Part shown: one piece after another, positions 47,401 to 61,580 of the stretch
Numbering within the stretch: the stretch's first letter is position 1
Layout of the letters: each line of letters starts with the position of its first letter
Assembly (NCBI GenBank): GCA_932294295.1
Contig: OW028573.1
Coordinates: forward strand, 14,466,155 to 14,530,154
DNA length: 64,000 nucleotides
DNA from: Alitta virens
Taxonomy: Eukaryota > Annelida > Polychaeta > Phyllodocida > Nereididae
Direction: 5' to 3'
The notes under the pieces: generated by a model
Told to the model about the DNA's origin: nothing
What the model saw: only the letters and a program-made list of their open reading frames with translations
Database searches by the model: none
Program-made: the position numbers and the translations under genes

Positions 47401-50400
47401 TTCTCATGTTGTTCAACGAACTAATGGAGGGTCCATTTCAGTAATCTCTCACTGATCTGTGGTAGCCTTTTTTTTAGATTTTGTGTCATTTGTATTAAAT
47501 CTACAATTGAGTGACTACTGCTGTTCCTTTGCATCGTGTAATGATCATTTCCAGATTGGGGTTATTACTTATTTGTTGAAAGTTATATTTGATATCAAAT
47601 AGTTTGAAATAGCGCTCTATACTGAACATGGATACAGGACAACGCATTGTGCACAGGTCGTTGTCAAAGGCAAATCAGAAGGAACACAAGAAAAAGAAGT
47701 TGAGACTGTGCCTCATTTGCAAGTTGTATCATGTTGCACGGTAGCATTGTGCATGGGGCAACACGGAGCAATAACACGGTGCATCCATCTCAAGCACTTG
47801 GCCAGGTCTCCCATGAGTTGTGCCTGTCTCCCAGCAAATCGCAGAGGCGATGATATAGGGCAGTGCACATCCATCGTTGAAGACTGGAGCTCGATATTTC
47901 TCAGTGTGAGTCCGTGTATTGCAAGGAAACTCGATTTCTCGGGGCTTGCTGCACATCCCCCTTCCCCACACTATTGATTGACCATGTCTGTATCGTTATG
48001 CTGCCCTGAGATGTAGGAATCAGCCGCCTCAGCAACTCAAATGTTCTACTTTAGACCCTAGATGCTGCTGGTAGCTGGTATTATACGGAACAGCTGCATA
48101 ATGTTCCCCATACACTTTACTAGATGGTGGCTCCTCAAGGCTTGCAAAGGGACTGCTGCTCGTCTTAAATGTGGACAGGAGTCAAGAAAGCACTTGAATT
48201 ACTTGAGCTTGTGAGCCAAAGCTTATTTTACGAAGCCACATGGGGCCTAATGATTTGCTGGAATCTGAGAAAGTCAATGTCTAAATGCTGCTTGAAGGTC
48301 ACCTTGGCCTAGATTCACCCGGGGAGGGGGGGGGGACCAGTGCCAGCCAATCGCACAATAAATTCCCGGCTGCTCCATGCTGTAGTCTGGATGTGCGCAT
48401 CAGCATTTGAGATAATGGCTTATAAAGTGGGATCAGCTGGTTGGGATCGATCGACAAAATAAGCCTGTGGCATTTGTGATGGTCTGGGTGGCAGCGAGAG
48501 CAGCACATAATGCAACACAGAAGACAAGAATTCTCTACATATTTTAATTCATTGTTCATGGTTAGTGCACAGTCCCCAGCAGTTCCCCCTAGACCAGTCC
48601 AGAGCACTTCAGACCACAGCATGAACTAGAGATAAGGACCAGGCACCCTGGCCATCTTCAAACTGATTTCAATCGAATCGTATTTGACGGGGCATTAAGT
48701 TGCTGATAAATTCCTGATGAATTTCTTTAATCAACTGGCCAAAGCGCACAACAGCACAACAAGGCAATGCATTGATTTTCTTGGCCTCAATTGAAAGTGA
48801 GTTGAGAAGCATTTATCATATGTGAATCAAGGAATTGCTTCAGGGCAACACCGGGATCTTGTTTAGTGTTTGTTGAATTAATAAACATTGTCTACTTTGT
48901 GTGAATACACCAGTTTAATGGTGCCCGTAGCGTTTTGTTGTATCTACAAACTTCGGTTGAAATGTCCATGCAGCGGTTATGTACATGTCGTTTTCAGGCT
49001 ATGATAAAGAAACCAAACAGGCTTGTGACCTTGTTTAAGATATATGATAGATTTATCTCGTATGGATTCTCTATGACTGTTCGTTTCAAGCAGTGAGAGC
49101 GTGTGCGCACAGAGGAAGAGCCTATTACCGATATAGTTGTTGGATCCAAAGAGCAATAGGCGACTGACAGTGTCTTGGTGCCTGGCCCACACGTTCCTTT
49201 CATGTCCAGTCCAAGAACTGATTATTCCCCATCAATACTTGACCACACAGCCCCAGGGTGACGAATGGTTGCGCGAGGTTACACGGACTCCCCTTGCTTG
49301 ACCCCACAAGGGTGGCCAGAGGTCAGCCCTGGTCACCACTGCCCACCCAAATGACATCCGGCCAAGACTGACGGTGCTCTGGGATCACTGCTTGCCAGGA
49401 CACATGTCAAGTGACGTACATGTCCCTGTCATGCTAATTGGACCAAACAAAGAATGCCATGGGCCAGGCATGGGCCAAGCATGAAACCATGCTGTTATGA
49501 GCTCAATGATCTGTCCCATTGGACACCATGCAAACCAGATCAATGAGAATTTACTATTGAGCCTGTGCGTCCAATACGTTGGATTCTGGATAATTTTTCA
49601 TCATTCAGACAGACACAAATATTCTTCACAATCAGCCTAGCTCATAAGAAGTTTTTATTTCGTGATATGATGACTTAAACAATGACATTGTGAAGGAGCA
49701 CTTATATTCATAGTTGAAATCTAGAAGTTGATGTAACTGTGGGTGGAAGCCCATTATATCAAAATGGAAAGAGCAAAATCGCATATTAGTGTCACTCAGC
49801 AAGTAGAATGGTGCTCATGTCTGTTTTTCATCTGCTGGCTTCAACATGGATTCCTCTCAGGGTTTACAGAGGAGAAACAGCAGCTTTGCAGTGGTTTTCA
49901 AGTGCATAAGAGAGTGCAGTATATTTTAGCACATGTGGCTTTCAGCAGCATGGACTAGAACATTTGCTGCAGCTGTAGTCTGCTTTTAGGAGTCTCCCTC
50001 GAGGGTTCTTGCCCAATATTGGCGCTTGGCCGTGTGGCGCATATATGTGCATAAGCTAAAGCGCTTGGGAGAGCTCTGTGGGCCAAAGCAGCCAGCAACC
50101 AGCCAGCATCCAGCCAGCATCCTTGGTCCAGCAGCTCAACCACGTGGGCGAGGAGGCTACATCTGAGCCAGATGGCCAGACAGTTCTGCGAGCTGCTCCT
50201 CCATCGAAATATTGCTGCTGATATTAGGTAGGCGTGTGCACCATACAAACACCGCTACTCCGACATCATTCAGTTTGCCGGCTGCAATTAACAAGAACGT
50301 TGATACAAGCCAGGTCGGAAGAAGAATGCAAATGACCTCTAAGCAACTTCCAAGGGCGTTGCATAACACTACTATTGCCGCCCTCCTTCAAGTTTGGCTT

Positions 50401-51449
50401 AGGCGAAAATGTTTAGGACCATTGACGCACACAGATATTCATTAGTTAGTCACTTTGGCTTCACTAAAAATAACACCCATGCAGCAGCTAGACATATGTG
50501 TCACTGTCTTGGCCCATTATGTAAATGCATACAGTGTGTCTGGGGCACTCAGGGACACTCAGGGACACTCTGGAACATTCTATTTCCTGTCTTTACATCA
50601 TGGACCAGTGTGGTATGAAAGAGAAAGAGTTCGGTATGGCTCTGCTGATAGCAGTATGCGAGAGTCAGAATGGGGACTGGTATGTACGATTTCCGTCATA
50701 ATCCAGACCCTATATGACACCAACACAAATTCATGACAGAACAAACCAGTCTTGACGGGATTGCATGCTATACTACTTGTACACAGATTGGCCTAACCCG
50801 GTGCTTCACAAATTTACATTGTATTTGACTGACAATATGCATGCAGTAGCTTTAGGGCTTGTCAATAGTCTGTGGCAAATAGGACACAGTGATAATAAGA
50901 ACCTCTGGAGCTATTAGTTTATGAGGCAGAGCAGAGGATTATATTGAGTGTTCGAGTGAATTACTTGGCATTCAGGACACCACGAGCTTCTCTGGGCTGA
51001 GGGCACACAATCCCCAGGGATTTACAGCATCACATCATCATAGGCCTGCAAGTATGGCTTGCAAGATCACTATAAACATTCCATCGTGCTCCTCTGTTTA
51101 GACTTAGCACGTTCTGTCGCCATGAGAACTGGAAAATGATGGTTGTGCAAGATCCGAACAAAACATGAAGACCACGAGTGCTTTGACATTTCCTCCATCA
51201 TGACATTTTCCCATATTTATTGTTACGATGATACTTTTGTGCTAGGCCATAGATACTTGCAAATTGTAATATATGCATTGACATGTGCGTAATGCTCCAG
51301 GTCTTCTCTCTCTTTTTTGTTATTGGAATAATAAGCCTTGCGCAATGCCAATATATCCATATTGCAAAATTGAACAAACTTGTACTTTTCCTGTATTTAA
51401 TGCACTTATTTTGGTATTTGACTAAATATCAATATTCTCCTTGTTTCAG
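44431..51449. other. host DNA between the Polinton and the sHSP gene, no gene seen
   Basis: Only short overlapping frames without domains. It includes a G homopolymer (45560-45572), another G-rich run near 48320 and a short GGGACACTC repeat near 50547. It is probably intergenic or the long first intron of the sHSP gene. Confidence 0.55.
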
Positions 51450-51525
51450 ATGATGCGGAATCACTGCAAGAGGCTTTGTTTGCTGGACGGTCATTTCCGA
51501 TTGTGATACAGGACTTCGGCTGTAG
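51450..51525 (+). other. probable 5' untranslated exon of the sHSP gene
   Basis: A 76-nt segment is bounded by an acceptor (CTCCTTGTTTCAG, ending 51449) and a donor (TGTAG then GTAGAC). It contains ATG ATG followed by an 18-codon frame ending in TGA, which would be an upstream ORF. It does not join in frame with the sHSP coding exon. Confidence 0.5.
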
Positions 51526-51785
51526 GTAGACTGAAACGTATGTTGTCATTTTAACGATAAATTCTACAACATAACTTAGATTTAATTTAAACCGAAAGTG
51601 ACATTTACATCATCATAGATATGCTAAGACACTAAGAATATGCAGAGATTGCATCTTTTGAAACTGCAACTGCTGGATGGCTTTGTATTATATTGAAGTG
51701 TAATTAATTGAAACCGTGTAATTTTCGTGGATGATGCAATTGTGTGACGCTAGTATCTTTTTTTTCCACACAGGGGCGTTCAAAA

Positions 51786-52994
51786 ATGTCAGACAGTGGA
51801 AGTGAAAAGAAAGAAAAACGGGACAAATCCAAGGAAAAGAACCGAGGCAGCCCACTCAGGATGAAAGTCCCTAAATGTGTGGAAAGGGCGTCGTCGGATG
51901 CAGGAAGTATGCGCTCCCTGGATGTCCCCATGGGCTGTGAGGAGCTGACGTTCTATGACCTGCACAGGAGACGTCTCAGGGAGATGGAGAAGAGGTATGA
52001 AGAGGAGATACGCAAGAAGAAGAAGGAATGGGAGAAAGAAGTGGAAAGGATGAAGCACGAATTCTTGAAATTATACCCCTCAGATAAATCCTGGGGCAGT
52101 GAAGAGCTCATCCAGGATCCGTTTGTAGTACAACGAAGGGGCAGCACGGATGTGTTGGACAGTAGGAAAATGAAAACTATGTTCTTGGAATATCCAGACG
52201 GTGGACGAAGATTCAAGATCAGATTTGATTTAACTAACTTTAATAAGGACAGTATAAAAGTAGAAGTTGATAATGATATCGTACACGTATCAGCTCTCAA
52301 AAAGGAAGAGTCATCATTTGGGGACGAGGTAGAAAGGGAATATATACGTAAAGTAGAGTTGCCTGCCGAAGTCGATGGTGAAAAGATTACTTCAAGTTTA
52401 ACAAAGGATGGCATTCTGATTGTAGAAGCTCCACTTCCTCCTAACGTCTTAGACATTTCCAGATTTTCAGGGAGCCCCTCTCACTCTACATACTCGGGAT
52501 TTTCAGCACCCTCATCAACATCAGTGGGAGGCGCCACAAACAGATCTAATTCCCCGTCTGGTGCCGGCAGTCCCGCCACACCCACCCCTCCCAAAGTCGG
52601 AATCCCACTCTTCAGTGGTGCAAACGGCCAGCGACAAATGAGCCTAATAGTCGATGTAGGTACGTGTTTTAAACCTAGGGATATTACTGTGCAAGTTATC
52701 AAGGACAACCGAATAATGATTCGTGGCAAGCACGAGGAACGCACTTCGGAGAGGTTCACTAAGAGCAAATATGTCAAAGAATTCGAACTAGCAGAAAAGA
52801 TAGAGACATACTCTCTGCGCGGAGGCCTCCTTGAAGATGGCAAACTGCTGGTGGGAGCGCTGGGCAAGGGCCATGACCTGGCCACAAAAAAGTTAGCAGG
52901 AAAAGCCTTGGCGGAAGAACTTGCCTCAAAGTCCTCTCCTTGCAATGTGCTGAACATGGCCACCTTTCCTCCCACCACGCCCAGTGACATGTAA
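51786..52994 (+). CDS. small heat-shock protein with two alpha-crystallin domains, 402 aa
   Basis: The coding region is one exon. An acceptor (TTTTTTTTCCACACAG) ends at 51773 and the ATG follows 12 nt later; frame upstream of it lies in the intron. Residues about 1-50 are Ser/Lys-rich. About 58-95 is a charged coiled coil (RRRLREMEKRYEEEIRKKKK). Alpha-crystallin domain 1 spans about 141-218 (FKIRFDLTNFNKDSIKVEV to LTKDGILIVEAPLP) and domain 2 about 282-362 (MSLIVDVGTCFKPRDITVQV to LLEDGKLLVGALG). A Ser/Pro linker separates them. The second domain's GKL replaces the usual GxL-x-(I/V) context only slightly. Two-domain sHSPs of this size (p40/major egg antigen type) are known from flatworms and related animals. 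It acts as a holdase chaperone. Confidence 0.92.
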   Translation: MSDSGSEKKEKRDKSKEKNRGSPLRMKVPKCVERASSDAGSMRSLDVPMGCEELTFYDLHRRRLREMEKRYEEEIRKKKKEWEKEVERMKHEFLKLYPSDKSWGSEELIQDPFVVQRRGSTDVLDSRKMKTMFLEYPDGGRRFKIRFDLTNFNKDSIKVEVDNDIVHVSALKKEESSFGDEVEREYIRKVELPAEVDGEKITSSLTKDGILIVEAPLPPNVLDISRFSGSPSHSTYSGFSAPSSTSVGGATNRSNSPSGAGSPATPTPPKVGIPLFSGANGQRQMSLIVDVGTCFKPRDITVQVIKDNRIMIRGKHEERTSERFTKSKYVKEFELAEKIETYSLRGGLLEDGKLLVGALGKGHDLATKKLAGKALAEELASKSSPCNVLNMATFPPTTPSDM

Positions 52995-55900
52995 GCTGTC
53001 ACATCTGTTTGCAATCAAGTCGACTCACATTCGCTTCCAGTTCTGTGTCATTTGACTTATAATGCATAATCTATTATGAGATTCATTATATTACCTATCT
53101 CCATACAAAATGGTCTTCTAGAAACATGCCAATGCTATGTGTCGTACCACTTGTATTGTCAAGAAATCCCAATGCCTCTCATCAGAAAGCCATCTTTGGA
53201 ATAAAACGAAAATGCTGGGGTGTTTGAAACACTTAGATAAAACCTCACTGAGGCCATTCTTGCCATGGCACGTCTAAGGTTGGATATTTCGAATCATACG
53301 CTGCAACCGGGGTCTCCTGGTTGGAAGCCAAACACAGGATGTTGTTACTTTGAGATTGTGTGGAGCTGATTTCTCTGGTGGATTAATAAATCTGGTTGAG
53401 GAAAGGATAACCAGAATATGTGTAATTACCATGAGATTCATCTTCAGGTCAAATTCTCAAGTAAGAGATGATGGTCATACAACTCGCAAAAATACCCCAA
53501 TGGCATACATACCAGTTTGGTATTCGTACCCGGTGTCCATATTCGAAGGAAACAGCTCTTATCAACCACCTCGGAGCTGAGACATGGATCACCACACAAA
53601 CTCGGACTTCACGCCGCTTTTCAGATCACACGAGTATTTCCAGAGACGGATCTTAGTTGAACACAAGCATTTTCCTCCTTCTTCCTCTACTCCAGTTCCA
53701 CAGTCATTGTCACCCTACGCTATCTGTCCACTTTTCAAGGTCATTGGCCCTGGGGCAGCACTCTCCCGCCAAGTAAAGCTGGTGCAACCAAGCTGTCCGG
53801 GCTGACGAGAACGCCGGCTTTACGACAGTCCATTGCTCAAATTCTCACATATTTTATATCAGCGGTCTCGCAAAAAAGGTTTCGTACATTATGCCGAAGC
53901 ATGTTTTAGATATATGAATTAGTTTGCAGTTATTCTAATAGATACAGTCTATTGCACTGCATCAGACCAGAATGATGCACAATGTCAAGAGGAGTCCTTG
54001 TTGATCAGGGTCAGCAAATTAATTGCATTCGATATTATGATATCTGTGATATGTTCATAAATTGATTTATCTCTATATTTTTCCAAGACGTCGTTGTTGT
54101 TATTTTGCTCATTTTTGCTGGTGTTTGTAATATGTTGGACTTTCTTGAATGCATTATGGCTATATATCGTGTCAGTTTGTATGTCGTTCGGGCGCAGATT
54201 GTGTTCCATATTATTATTAGAAAATACTATGCATCCAATATGCACCGACACTAAGGCCTAGCATGTTGAGGTCCACTACTTTTGAGTCTCCTCAGTGTTC
54301 GAGCTGCCACTTTAGTCTTGTTATTTCGTTTTCCAGTAGAAGTCAATAGTTTAAGTACTCGCTTGATTAAATCCTCGGATAACATTGGATTTTTGTTCGA
54401 CAGAGTCTGATTGTATGTTGTTTGTTTTCTATGCAAAGACAAAGTGCTTTGATTTCTCGTTTATTTTCCACGATAACTGTGCTCAGTCCTGTGAGCCTGG
54501 GGCTATATTTGACATGGTAAGCTGCTCACTCGTTGTCAAAATAACTTTGCTTCCAAAAAGAAAGTCGAAATGTTCATGTGAACCAATCTTAATCTGTCGC
54601 CTGGTAATTGTTGTGTTTTTGAAGCTATCCACTGTTGCACTGTTGTACAGTACATTCATCTCTCCGACCATTTAAACAGGACGATTATATACAATTTGAT
54701 GCTGCTAATAAGTACACGTAACATAAACATTTAGTAGGGTAGGACCTGGCCGAGGCCTTTCGGATATCCTTGTGACATTTACCAGAGTATAAGAGATGAG
54801 GCATGTGTCCGTAGCGATTTTAACGACATGATAACTGATATCACAAGCACATGTGCCAGTAAGCAACTTGCATTTTCATACCATGCACTGGTTTCAACTA
54901 AAACTTTCAAACTTCTTTGAATCATATCATAGTAATGTAATATATACTATTGTTTAAAACATCGTTTAAGGTGTTTTGCATTTCGGTGTAGTGTTATTTA
55001 AAGTTACGCTAGCAGATGAGGAGTATGTTACATAGGTTCGAGCATCAGCCTTTTGTAAAAACAATGAAATGAATCAATTTTGATGCTCTGTTATCGTTTA
55101 TATTACATTTTATTCACACATGAACATTGGTTTTATTCTACAGTTTGTAAATACTAATTTATAAATATATATATATATATATATGTGTATATATTATTTT
55201 TACATGATGATTTACTGTCATATGAAACATTAACATGCTTCTAGTGTCTTTTCAAGTCTAGTTAGTGAGCATGAGACTGTTATCAAATGTAACACCAAGA
55301 TGTCTGCTGGTGCTCGGCACTATGGAGAGCTTGTAGGATTTTATATCGACATTTTCTGTTTTGTTTCGAGATAACATTTCGATGGTATTTTACATTATCG
55401 TTTTATATAACGTGTTTCATCTAGGTGTGCAACTTTAACTTAACTATAAGAGGAACGAGAAACATTAGCTCTCAGCTGCTTGTATGCATACTGTTTAAGA
55501 TATACATAGACAAATTCCATGTGATGTAACTTCCCTGTATGAGTGGATGTATCTGTGAAAAACATATTGCTGTCACTTATTCTTTAACGATGTGATCATC
55601 TGCATATTTTTTGCATGATATGATTTGTGATATACATATATACACATTCATCTTGTTTTATGTAAACAAATCGTCCTGCTTCACATATTTTTTGTGACTA
55701 TCAAGTCTTTCTATCAATGCTTTTAATAAGTAAGCCATTATCAGACTTATTAGGCCAGGAAATTATATCAGTGATTTCATATTAAGTTGCTGCATTAGTT
55801 TTTCTGTCAGAAGGGTTTGAGAACTAAAAATGAAGTCCAATAAGTTCAGCTTTGATAATGTAAATCTATAGCCGGAGTGTGAACGTGAAATAGCTTCTCT

Positions 55901-58050
55901 TTCAAAAACAGCTATCAATATTTAATATTCTTTATTTGTAAGATAAACATGACACAATTTTCTCATTTGTAAGTCCTGCTACAGAACTTTCATAAATGAT
56001 TGTATAATGTAGTAAGTCTTCGGCTGATGGCCTCCAGATAATAATATGATATCGATTAATAATTGTAACACGTTGCACGAAAATTACTCTAGCACATCTG
56101 AGTCTAGCTCTGCTTCCTCCTTTTGATCATGATAATCTATTGTAAAATGTAAAGTAATGATGTGCCAGCTGACCCGAAGCAAGTCAACTCATGAACGCTC
56201 ACCATTTCACAAGCACTCTTCCTTTAACTTCACTGAATGATGAACACTTGATTTTACAAAGGGATTTCCTGTCGTTCTATACTCTATAAAGCCAGTAAAA
56301 CACATCACAGTAGTTATGTGACAATATCAAAACGAGCTGGCAGATATAGGAAACGATTAAACTTGAGGTCAGTCATTTCTATAGACGCCATTTTGTCTCT
56401 GTCATTGGCCACGCATGCTGCATGTGACCTTTAATGCCAGTATTGTCCAGTAGATGCCGCTACCGTAGTGAGACGCCCCCTGACGCCAGTCTGACTTCGT
56501 AATTAGTCAAGTGTATAGCCCTTCGCCCTCTTTCCCTATTTGGCTAACCCATTACTCAAAATCTCTTTTTCCCAACACGTCTTTGTCCATACTAACTATA
56601 GATTTTACTTATTAACATTGGTGAACTTGAAAATTGTACCATTATCATGTAAACCGTGTTTCTCACCATTGTAATTATGTAGTTTAGACTTGTAGCCCTT
56701 TTCTGCCACCATAATATTGTTGATATCACTAGCATGCGCTCTCCTAAACTTTTCCACATCTAGAATCTAACATAGAAAATTTTCCTTGTTTTATAACATG
56801 TACTCGCATTGTGTTTATGTCAAACACATTGTTCATGTTGACATGAAATAAAATTTCTTTGCAATTTTATGCCAAAGGTTGGCCGGTGTTGTTTTCTCAG
56901 TTCATTGTTATTGAATGTCTGTAAACAGGAGAAGAGATTGATCGCAGGCATTTGCCAGAGCAACCAAAATATTTGCCTTTTTACAGTGACACAATTGTCA
57001 CATTTGGAAAATCATTCCTCACAACAAAAGCCATTGCTAATAACCATGGTGCATGATGTTGTGTTAAATCAGTTCCGATTGTATTTGAATGCCATAGTTC
57101 AGCGTCAAAGTGGTGTTATTTGCAAGATTGCCATTTGAGCACTTTAATGAATGACCGGGCAATAATATGAGAAGCATTCTTTTCGTCAAATGTACAAAAC
57201 TGGTATTGTCAAGTAATTTCTTCATATTATAACTTTAATGGTGCCGCCTAAAACATCGAAAAAAGGTGGAAATTATTTAATAGATAATTTAAAATTCACT
57301 TTTCGAGAAACCAATCAATCAATCAAGTTTTGCACCTCTTTTTGAAATTGTATGACTTGTTACAGAGGCAGTTCAAGTGACCAGTGGAAGAGCAATTATA
57401 ATTGAGTGCTTCCAGTAAATTACTTGCTTACGGGGCCGCAACTAAGCCTTAATAAGTGTTGCAGTTTAAACCTGTGTTCCCTATAAGTGTAGTTAAAGTT
57501 CAAGTTAAACTTTCTTTATTCATCACGTATGACTGACGATTACAAAGAAATTACAGGGTTCTATGATTCATATATATATATAGATGATATATAATAAATA
57601 TGACAAGATATTCTGCAAGGCATGCATCTTTCCGATGCTGCTGACGCAGGATCACTCTGAAAATTACATCACATTTGATTCAGATAATTAAAAAAAATTG
57701 AATGAAAACTTTTATAGCGTCAGTTAATGTATACACACCATTACTGGAATAAACAAACCCCTCGTGGTTCATGGTGGTTATAACTGTTGCAACAGAATTT
57801 TACCTCATTTGCTAGGCCCTGTGGTCAGGCCATGTCATGGCGGGTCAGCTTATTTAAATGTAACGTTTGGGTCTCAGTTGATTGCCCAGTTTGGGGGCCA
57901 ATCTAGATTCATTTGCTGAAGCCTGTTCTGGAGTACTGTTGCTGGGCTCATGCGAACAAAAATTAGATGCTTTAACACCTGTCACTATATGAAGTTCAGC
58001 TGTCAAAAATTACAGATTTAAAAATAGCAATAGACTCCCATTCTTGCCTG
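52995..58050. other. sHSP 3' region and downstream host DNA
   Basis: An AATAAA at 53200-53205 could end the sHSP transcript about 210 nt after the stop. A second good signal at 56847-56852 would give a 3' UTR of about 3.9 kb. The rest is AT-rich with an AT run near 55165. No further gene is supported. Confidence 0.5.
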
Positions 58051-59432
58051 TACAGGGCCCTCGAAAAGTAATGGGATTGGTAGCAAACTTGTGACCAAAT
58101 GTTTCTCAGAGGATTACAGAATTTATGCTATTAGGTATATGAATAGTTTATTCCATGACAAAAGATACACCACAGAATATTTTGTTAGAATCGCTTTAGT
58201 CTGAAAGACACTCCAGATGATCTTCGATAATCATCTTGGATATGAACGAAAATTAGCAATTTTGAATTTTATACATGGAAAATATTACAAAATACAAGTA
58301 AAAAAGTACAAACAATGTTTTCTGTTGTCAACTGCTTTTGAATCATATATGGAAGGTTGTGTGCTCCAGAAGAGACCTTTTTTTTTTCTTCTCAAAGCAT
58401 ATATGAATTCATTATGAGAATGTTCTTTGCAATGTACAACTTAAGTTGAGTGTAGGTAATCTTTGTCATATGTGGCAAAATAGCTTACATGACTTCAATC
58501 TATATTAGACTTCTTGTATGATTGATGCAAAATTTGGAGTATTAATATTATCATCCTCGTAATAATTACGAGGAATGATAGTTCCTTTTTGTTCTCAGTT
58601 GGCAAATGACACCATGCATTTCAAAGCATGTGGTTGGACAGTTTCAGCTTTTCTGATGTAAAGAACTGAAGATGACAAAAACCCAGTTTGACAAATTATT
58701 TGCTCTGTTAGTCTATTTTATTGTATACAAGTATTATCTGTTTATAGTTGTTCCTTTGAGATTTATTTTGATCCTTTTGAACTTTTAAATTTTTACCAAG
58801 TTTCGCATGAGACATGGAATCTGTGTCAGTGAAGTAGGGATTCAAATAGGGTTTATCAGACAAGACCTGGAATGATGTCATGTTCTGACTCTGTGCCAAA
58901 TTTCAATTGGAATTGTTTGCAATTTACTGGGATATTATAATGCCAAGCAGAAAAGTGGTAACACTGACAAACAATGCAATTTTTCCAGTCTTTCAAAGTG
59001 CCTGTGCCACGTCATTGTAATTGTTATTGTTTGTATATTTAAGCTTGAAAGACCATTCAACCTACCCTGAACGTTCATCCTTCTGTTGGTCAAATCTCTT
59101 GGCTGGTTGGGCTGATTCAATAGTTTTTGAAAATTGTTTTCACGGTTTTAAAACAAAACAAATTTGATTACATCCTATGAGGATTTTGTTGTGGTTGTTT
59201 CCAGTGTATACCAAACTCACTGTGTTACCACCAATATGCTAGGCACCTTCACGAGTCAAAATCAAGTTTATATTTCAATCAAAATTCTCCTGGAGCATGT
59301 ATTCAATTTTGGCACCAAAGACATTGAAGAATATAGTTTACGAAATTTAAAAGGTCTGACTTTGCAGCCGGAGGTACAAGAGCACTTGGGGCACTCAGGA
59401 ACAAACTAATCTAAAATATGTTTAAAAACATA

Positions 59433-59739
59433 CTCCAAAGGTCAGACCTCTGGTATTGCAACTATAGTCAAGCCTGTATCCCATTGTACAGCAGGTATGG
59501 GCCAGAAATTGCGAGCCCCTACAAATTTCGCAAATTCGATATAGGTCAGATCCAAATTGTTCCAAAATTAAGCTGTTTAAGTCATGTGACTTTAAGATCC
59601 ATAAAGGTGTATTAGATATATGCAAAATAGAGCAACTCGATATTTCCTAGGGGTTCACAAACTCTATCCTACACCAGCTGTACACTGTTCAGTGGGATAC
59701 AGGCTTGACTATAATTGTAATACCAGAGGTCAACAGAAA
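59433..59739. repeat. inverted LINE-derived repeat
   Basis: About 55 bp at 59440-59497 (ACCTCTGGTATTGCAACTAT onward) is the near-exact reverse complement of 59675-59738. The right arm belongs to a LINE-type coding remnant, so an inverted partial copy sits head to head with it. A 41-bp direct repeat (ACCAGAGGTCAACAGAAAA and following) recurs at 59731 and 59772. Confidence 0.7.
59620..59739 (+). pseudogene. LINE reverse-transcriptase C-terminal fragment
   Basis: Reading from 59620 gives QNRATRYFLGVHKLYPTPA then VGYRLDYN. This matches the C-terminal block of Jockey/CR1-type LINE polyproteins (NRAxRxFLGVxKxxPxxAVxxxxGW). Only about 40 codons are recognisable, with no upstream catalytic core, so it is a dead fragment. 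Confidence 0.6.
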
Positions 59740-59985
59740 AGATTCTAGAACCACATTATTGATAATTACAATACCAGAGGTCAACAGAAAATATTCTAGA
59801 ACCACATTATTGCTTTTTGTGTGTGTTTAATGATCACAACAGTAGTAATGTAAATGACTGGTACAAAGAACTTCATAGTAGTGGGCCCTACTGTAAGGTA
59901 AGCCTCAGGTGTTTCCTAATCTTGTGAGAGGGGCTTATGGAATTCTGGGATTTAGTAAAGAAACAGTGAGACTCAACTGAAGTAT

Positions 59986-60090
59986 ACCTTTTATATTCAT
60001 ACCTTTTGTATTCATACCTTTTGTATTCACATTGACGGGTTGGCACTTAGCTCCAGTATCTACTTCAGTGTCTACTTCAGTATCTACTTG
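59986..60090. repeat. short tandem repeats
   Basis: Three copies of ATACCTTTTGTATTC-like 15-mers (about 59986-60031) and three of a 12-bp CAGTATCTACTT-like unit (about 60053-60089). Confidence 0.75.
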
Positions 60091-61249
60091 GATTCTCTCC
60101 TCTCTTCTATCTCTGCTCTCTCATCTTCTCTTGGTTCTCTTCTGATTCACCTCTAGTTCTCCCCAAGTTCTCACCCCAGTTGTTCTACGGTCCCTTTGTG
60201 TTCCTAACTTTTCTATCAGAGGCTGGCTTAGTCTTCCTTTTATGATGTTGAGCTGGCCAACTTTCCAGCTGCTGCAGCAAGTGCAAATGCAATCAACACT
60301 GACTCTTCATTGTTCACAGCGTCACAACACTATATGACAATGACAAAAATAATAAGTCAACATTTTTTTAAAATTATGCATTCTTATATCAAATTGCTCA
60401 CGGGTTACAGAAAACGAAAAATTGTACGTCCTTTACAAAATATTTTCAATTACAGTTATGAATTCTTATATCACAGTTGTTTGGCTAATCCTGATAACAT
60501 GTACATTTCGACATCGTAAATGTTATATATACATATTTTATATGTATGCTCTTGGCTCCATAATCGAAAAAACACTTTTACCTGGATCTATACTGTTAAA
60601 ATGCATTATCGGCTGCATGCCAATCTTCAAAGACAGATATATCAGGCCTGTCTTTGATGGGAAATTGTATTGTTTGAATGCTTAATCACCAAACCCCCCC
60701 CCCCCCTCCTCGTATATAATCATAATCATTATGGCAGGGGAACATAACCATGGAATTCCGTGTAGTCAATGTATTTGTTATGGGTTTAGTTGGGATTATG
60801 GAACTGTGGTCGGCTTGGAATGCTATGGGTGGCTGTGATAGTGACTCTGGGAAATTCCCTGGAATTATCAGTACCAACTGGTAAATTGTATTACATCATA
60901 GAGAGCTCAGCAAGTAAGGGTGTCCTAACCATCCCCAGTCTTTTAATTGTTGGGGTATGTTCAACAGACCATCACATTACCACATCTTTTATGGGAAATC
61001 AACTAGTCATCAGAACGACTCTACAGACTAAGAGCAAAAGCCACAGGTGACTGCAGCTTCACTTGGATGCAACCATCAGGCACCACCTTATCTGATAGGT
61101 AAGTGTAAAGCTACAATTGTTTGTCACACCAGTAACGGTTTCAATTGATATGGACCAATAATTTACATTGAATGGATTTTCATTTGTGCAGGATAATATC
61201 AGAGTGACACTAAATATATTGTATTTACCACTCCAGAATTTACAAGAAA

Positions 61250-61580
61250 TTCACTGATGATGCCTACGTTTCCATTTTGAGCAATGGTCTCCACATTATG
61301 CACCATCAGACTGAAACATGTTAATTTTAGTTTCATCTGTCCACAGGACCTTTTCCCAGTAAGATGTGGGTTTATCAACATGTGCCTTTGCAAATTCAAG
61401 CCTTGCTCTTCTATTCTTGGCACTTATCTGGGGTTTGCAGCATCACCGACGTCCCATGAACCCTGCAGCATGTAACATATTCCTTATGGTTTGGTCACTG
61501 ATGGTTATTCCTGCATCCTCCAATGCTTGGTTGACCTCAGGGTCAGTTAGTTTGCCCTCAGGGTCAGTTAGTTTGGGTTT
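61250..61580 (-). pseudogene. Tc1/mariner transposase remnant
   Basis: On the minus strand, in two frames, DAGITISDQTIRNMLHAAGF is followed by ARLEFAKAHVDKPTSYWEKV then LWTDETKINMFQSDG, ending in a stop. This is the classic Tc1 region from the end of the DNA-binding domain to the first catalytic D (WTDE). Frameshift and stop show it is dead. Confidence 0.8.
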
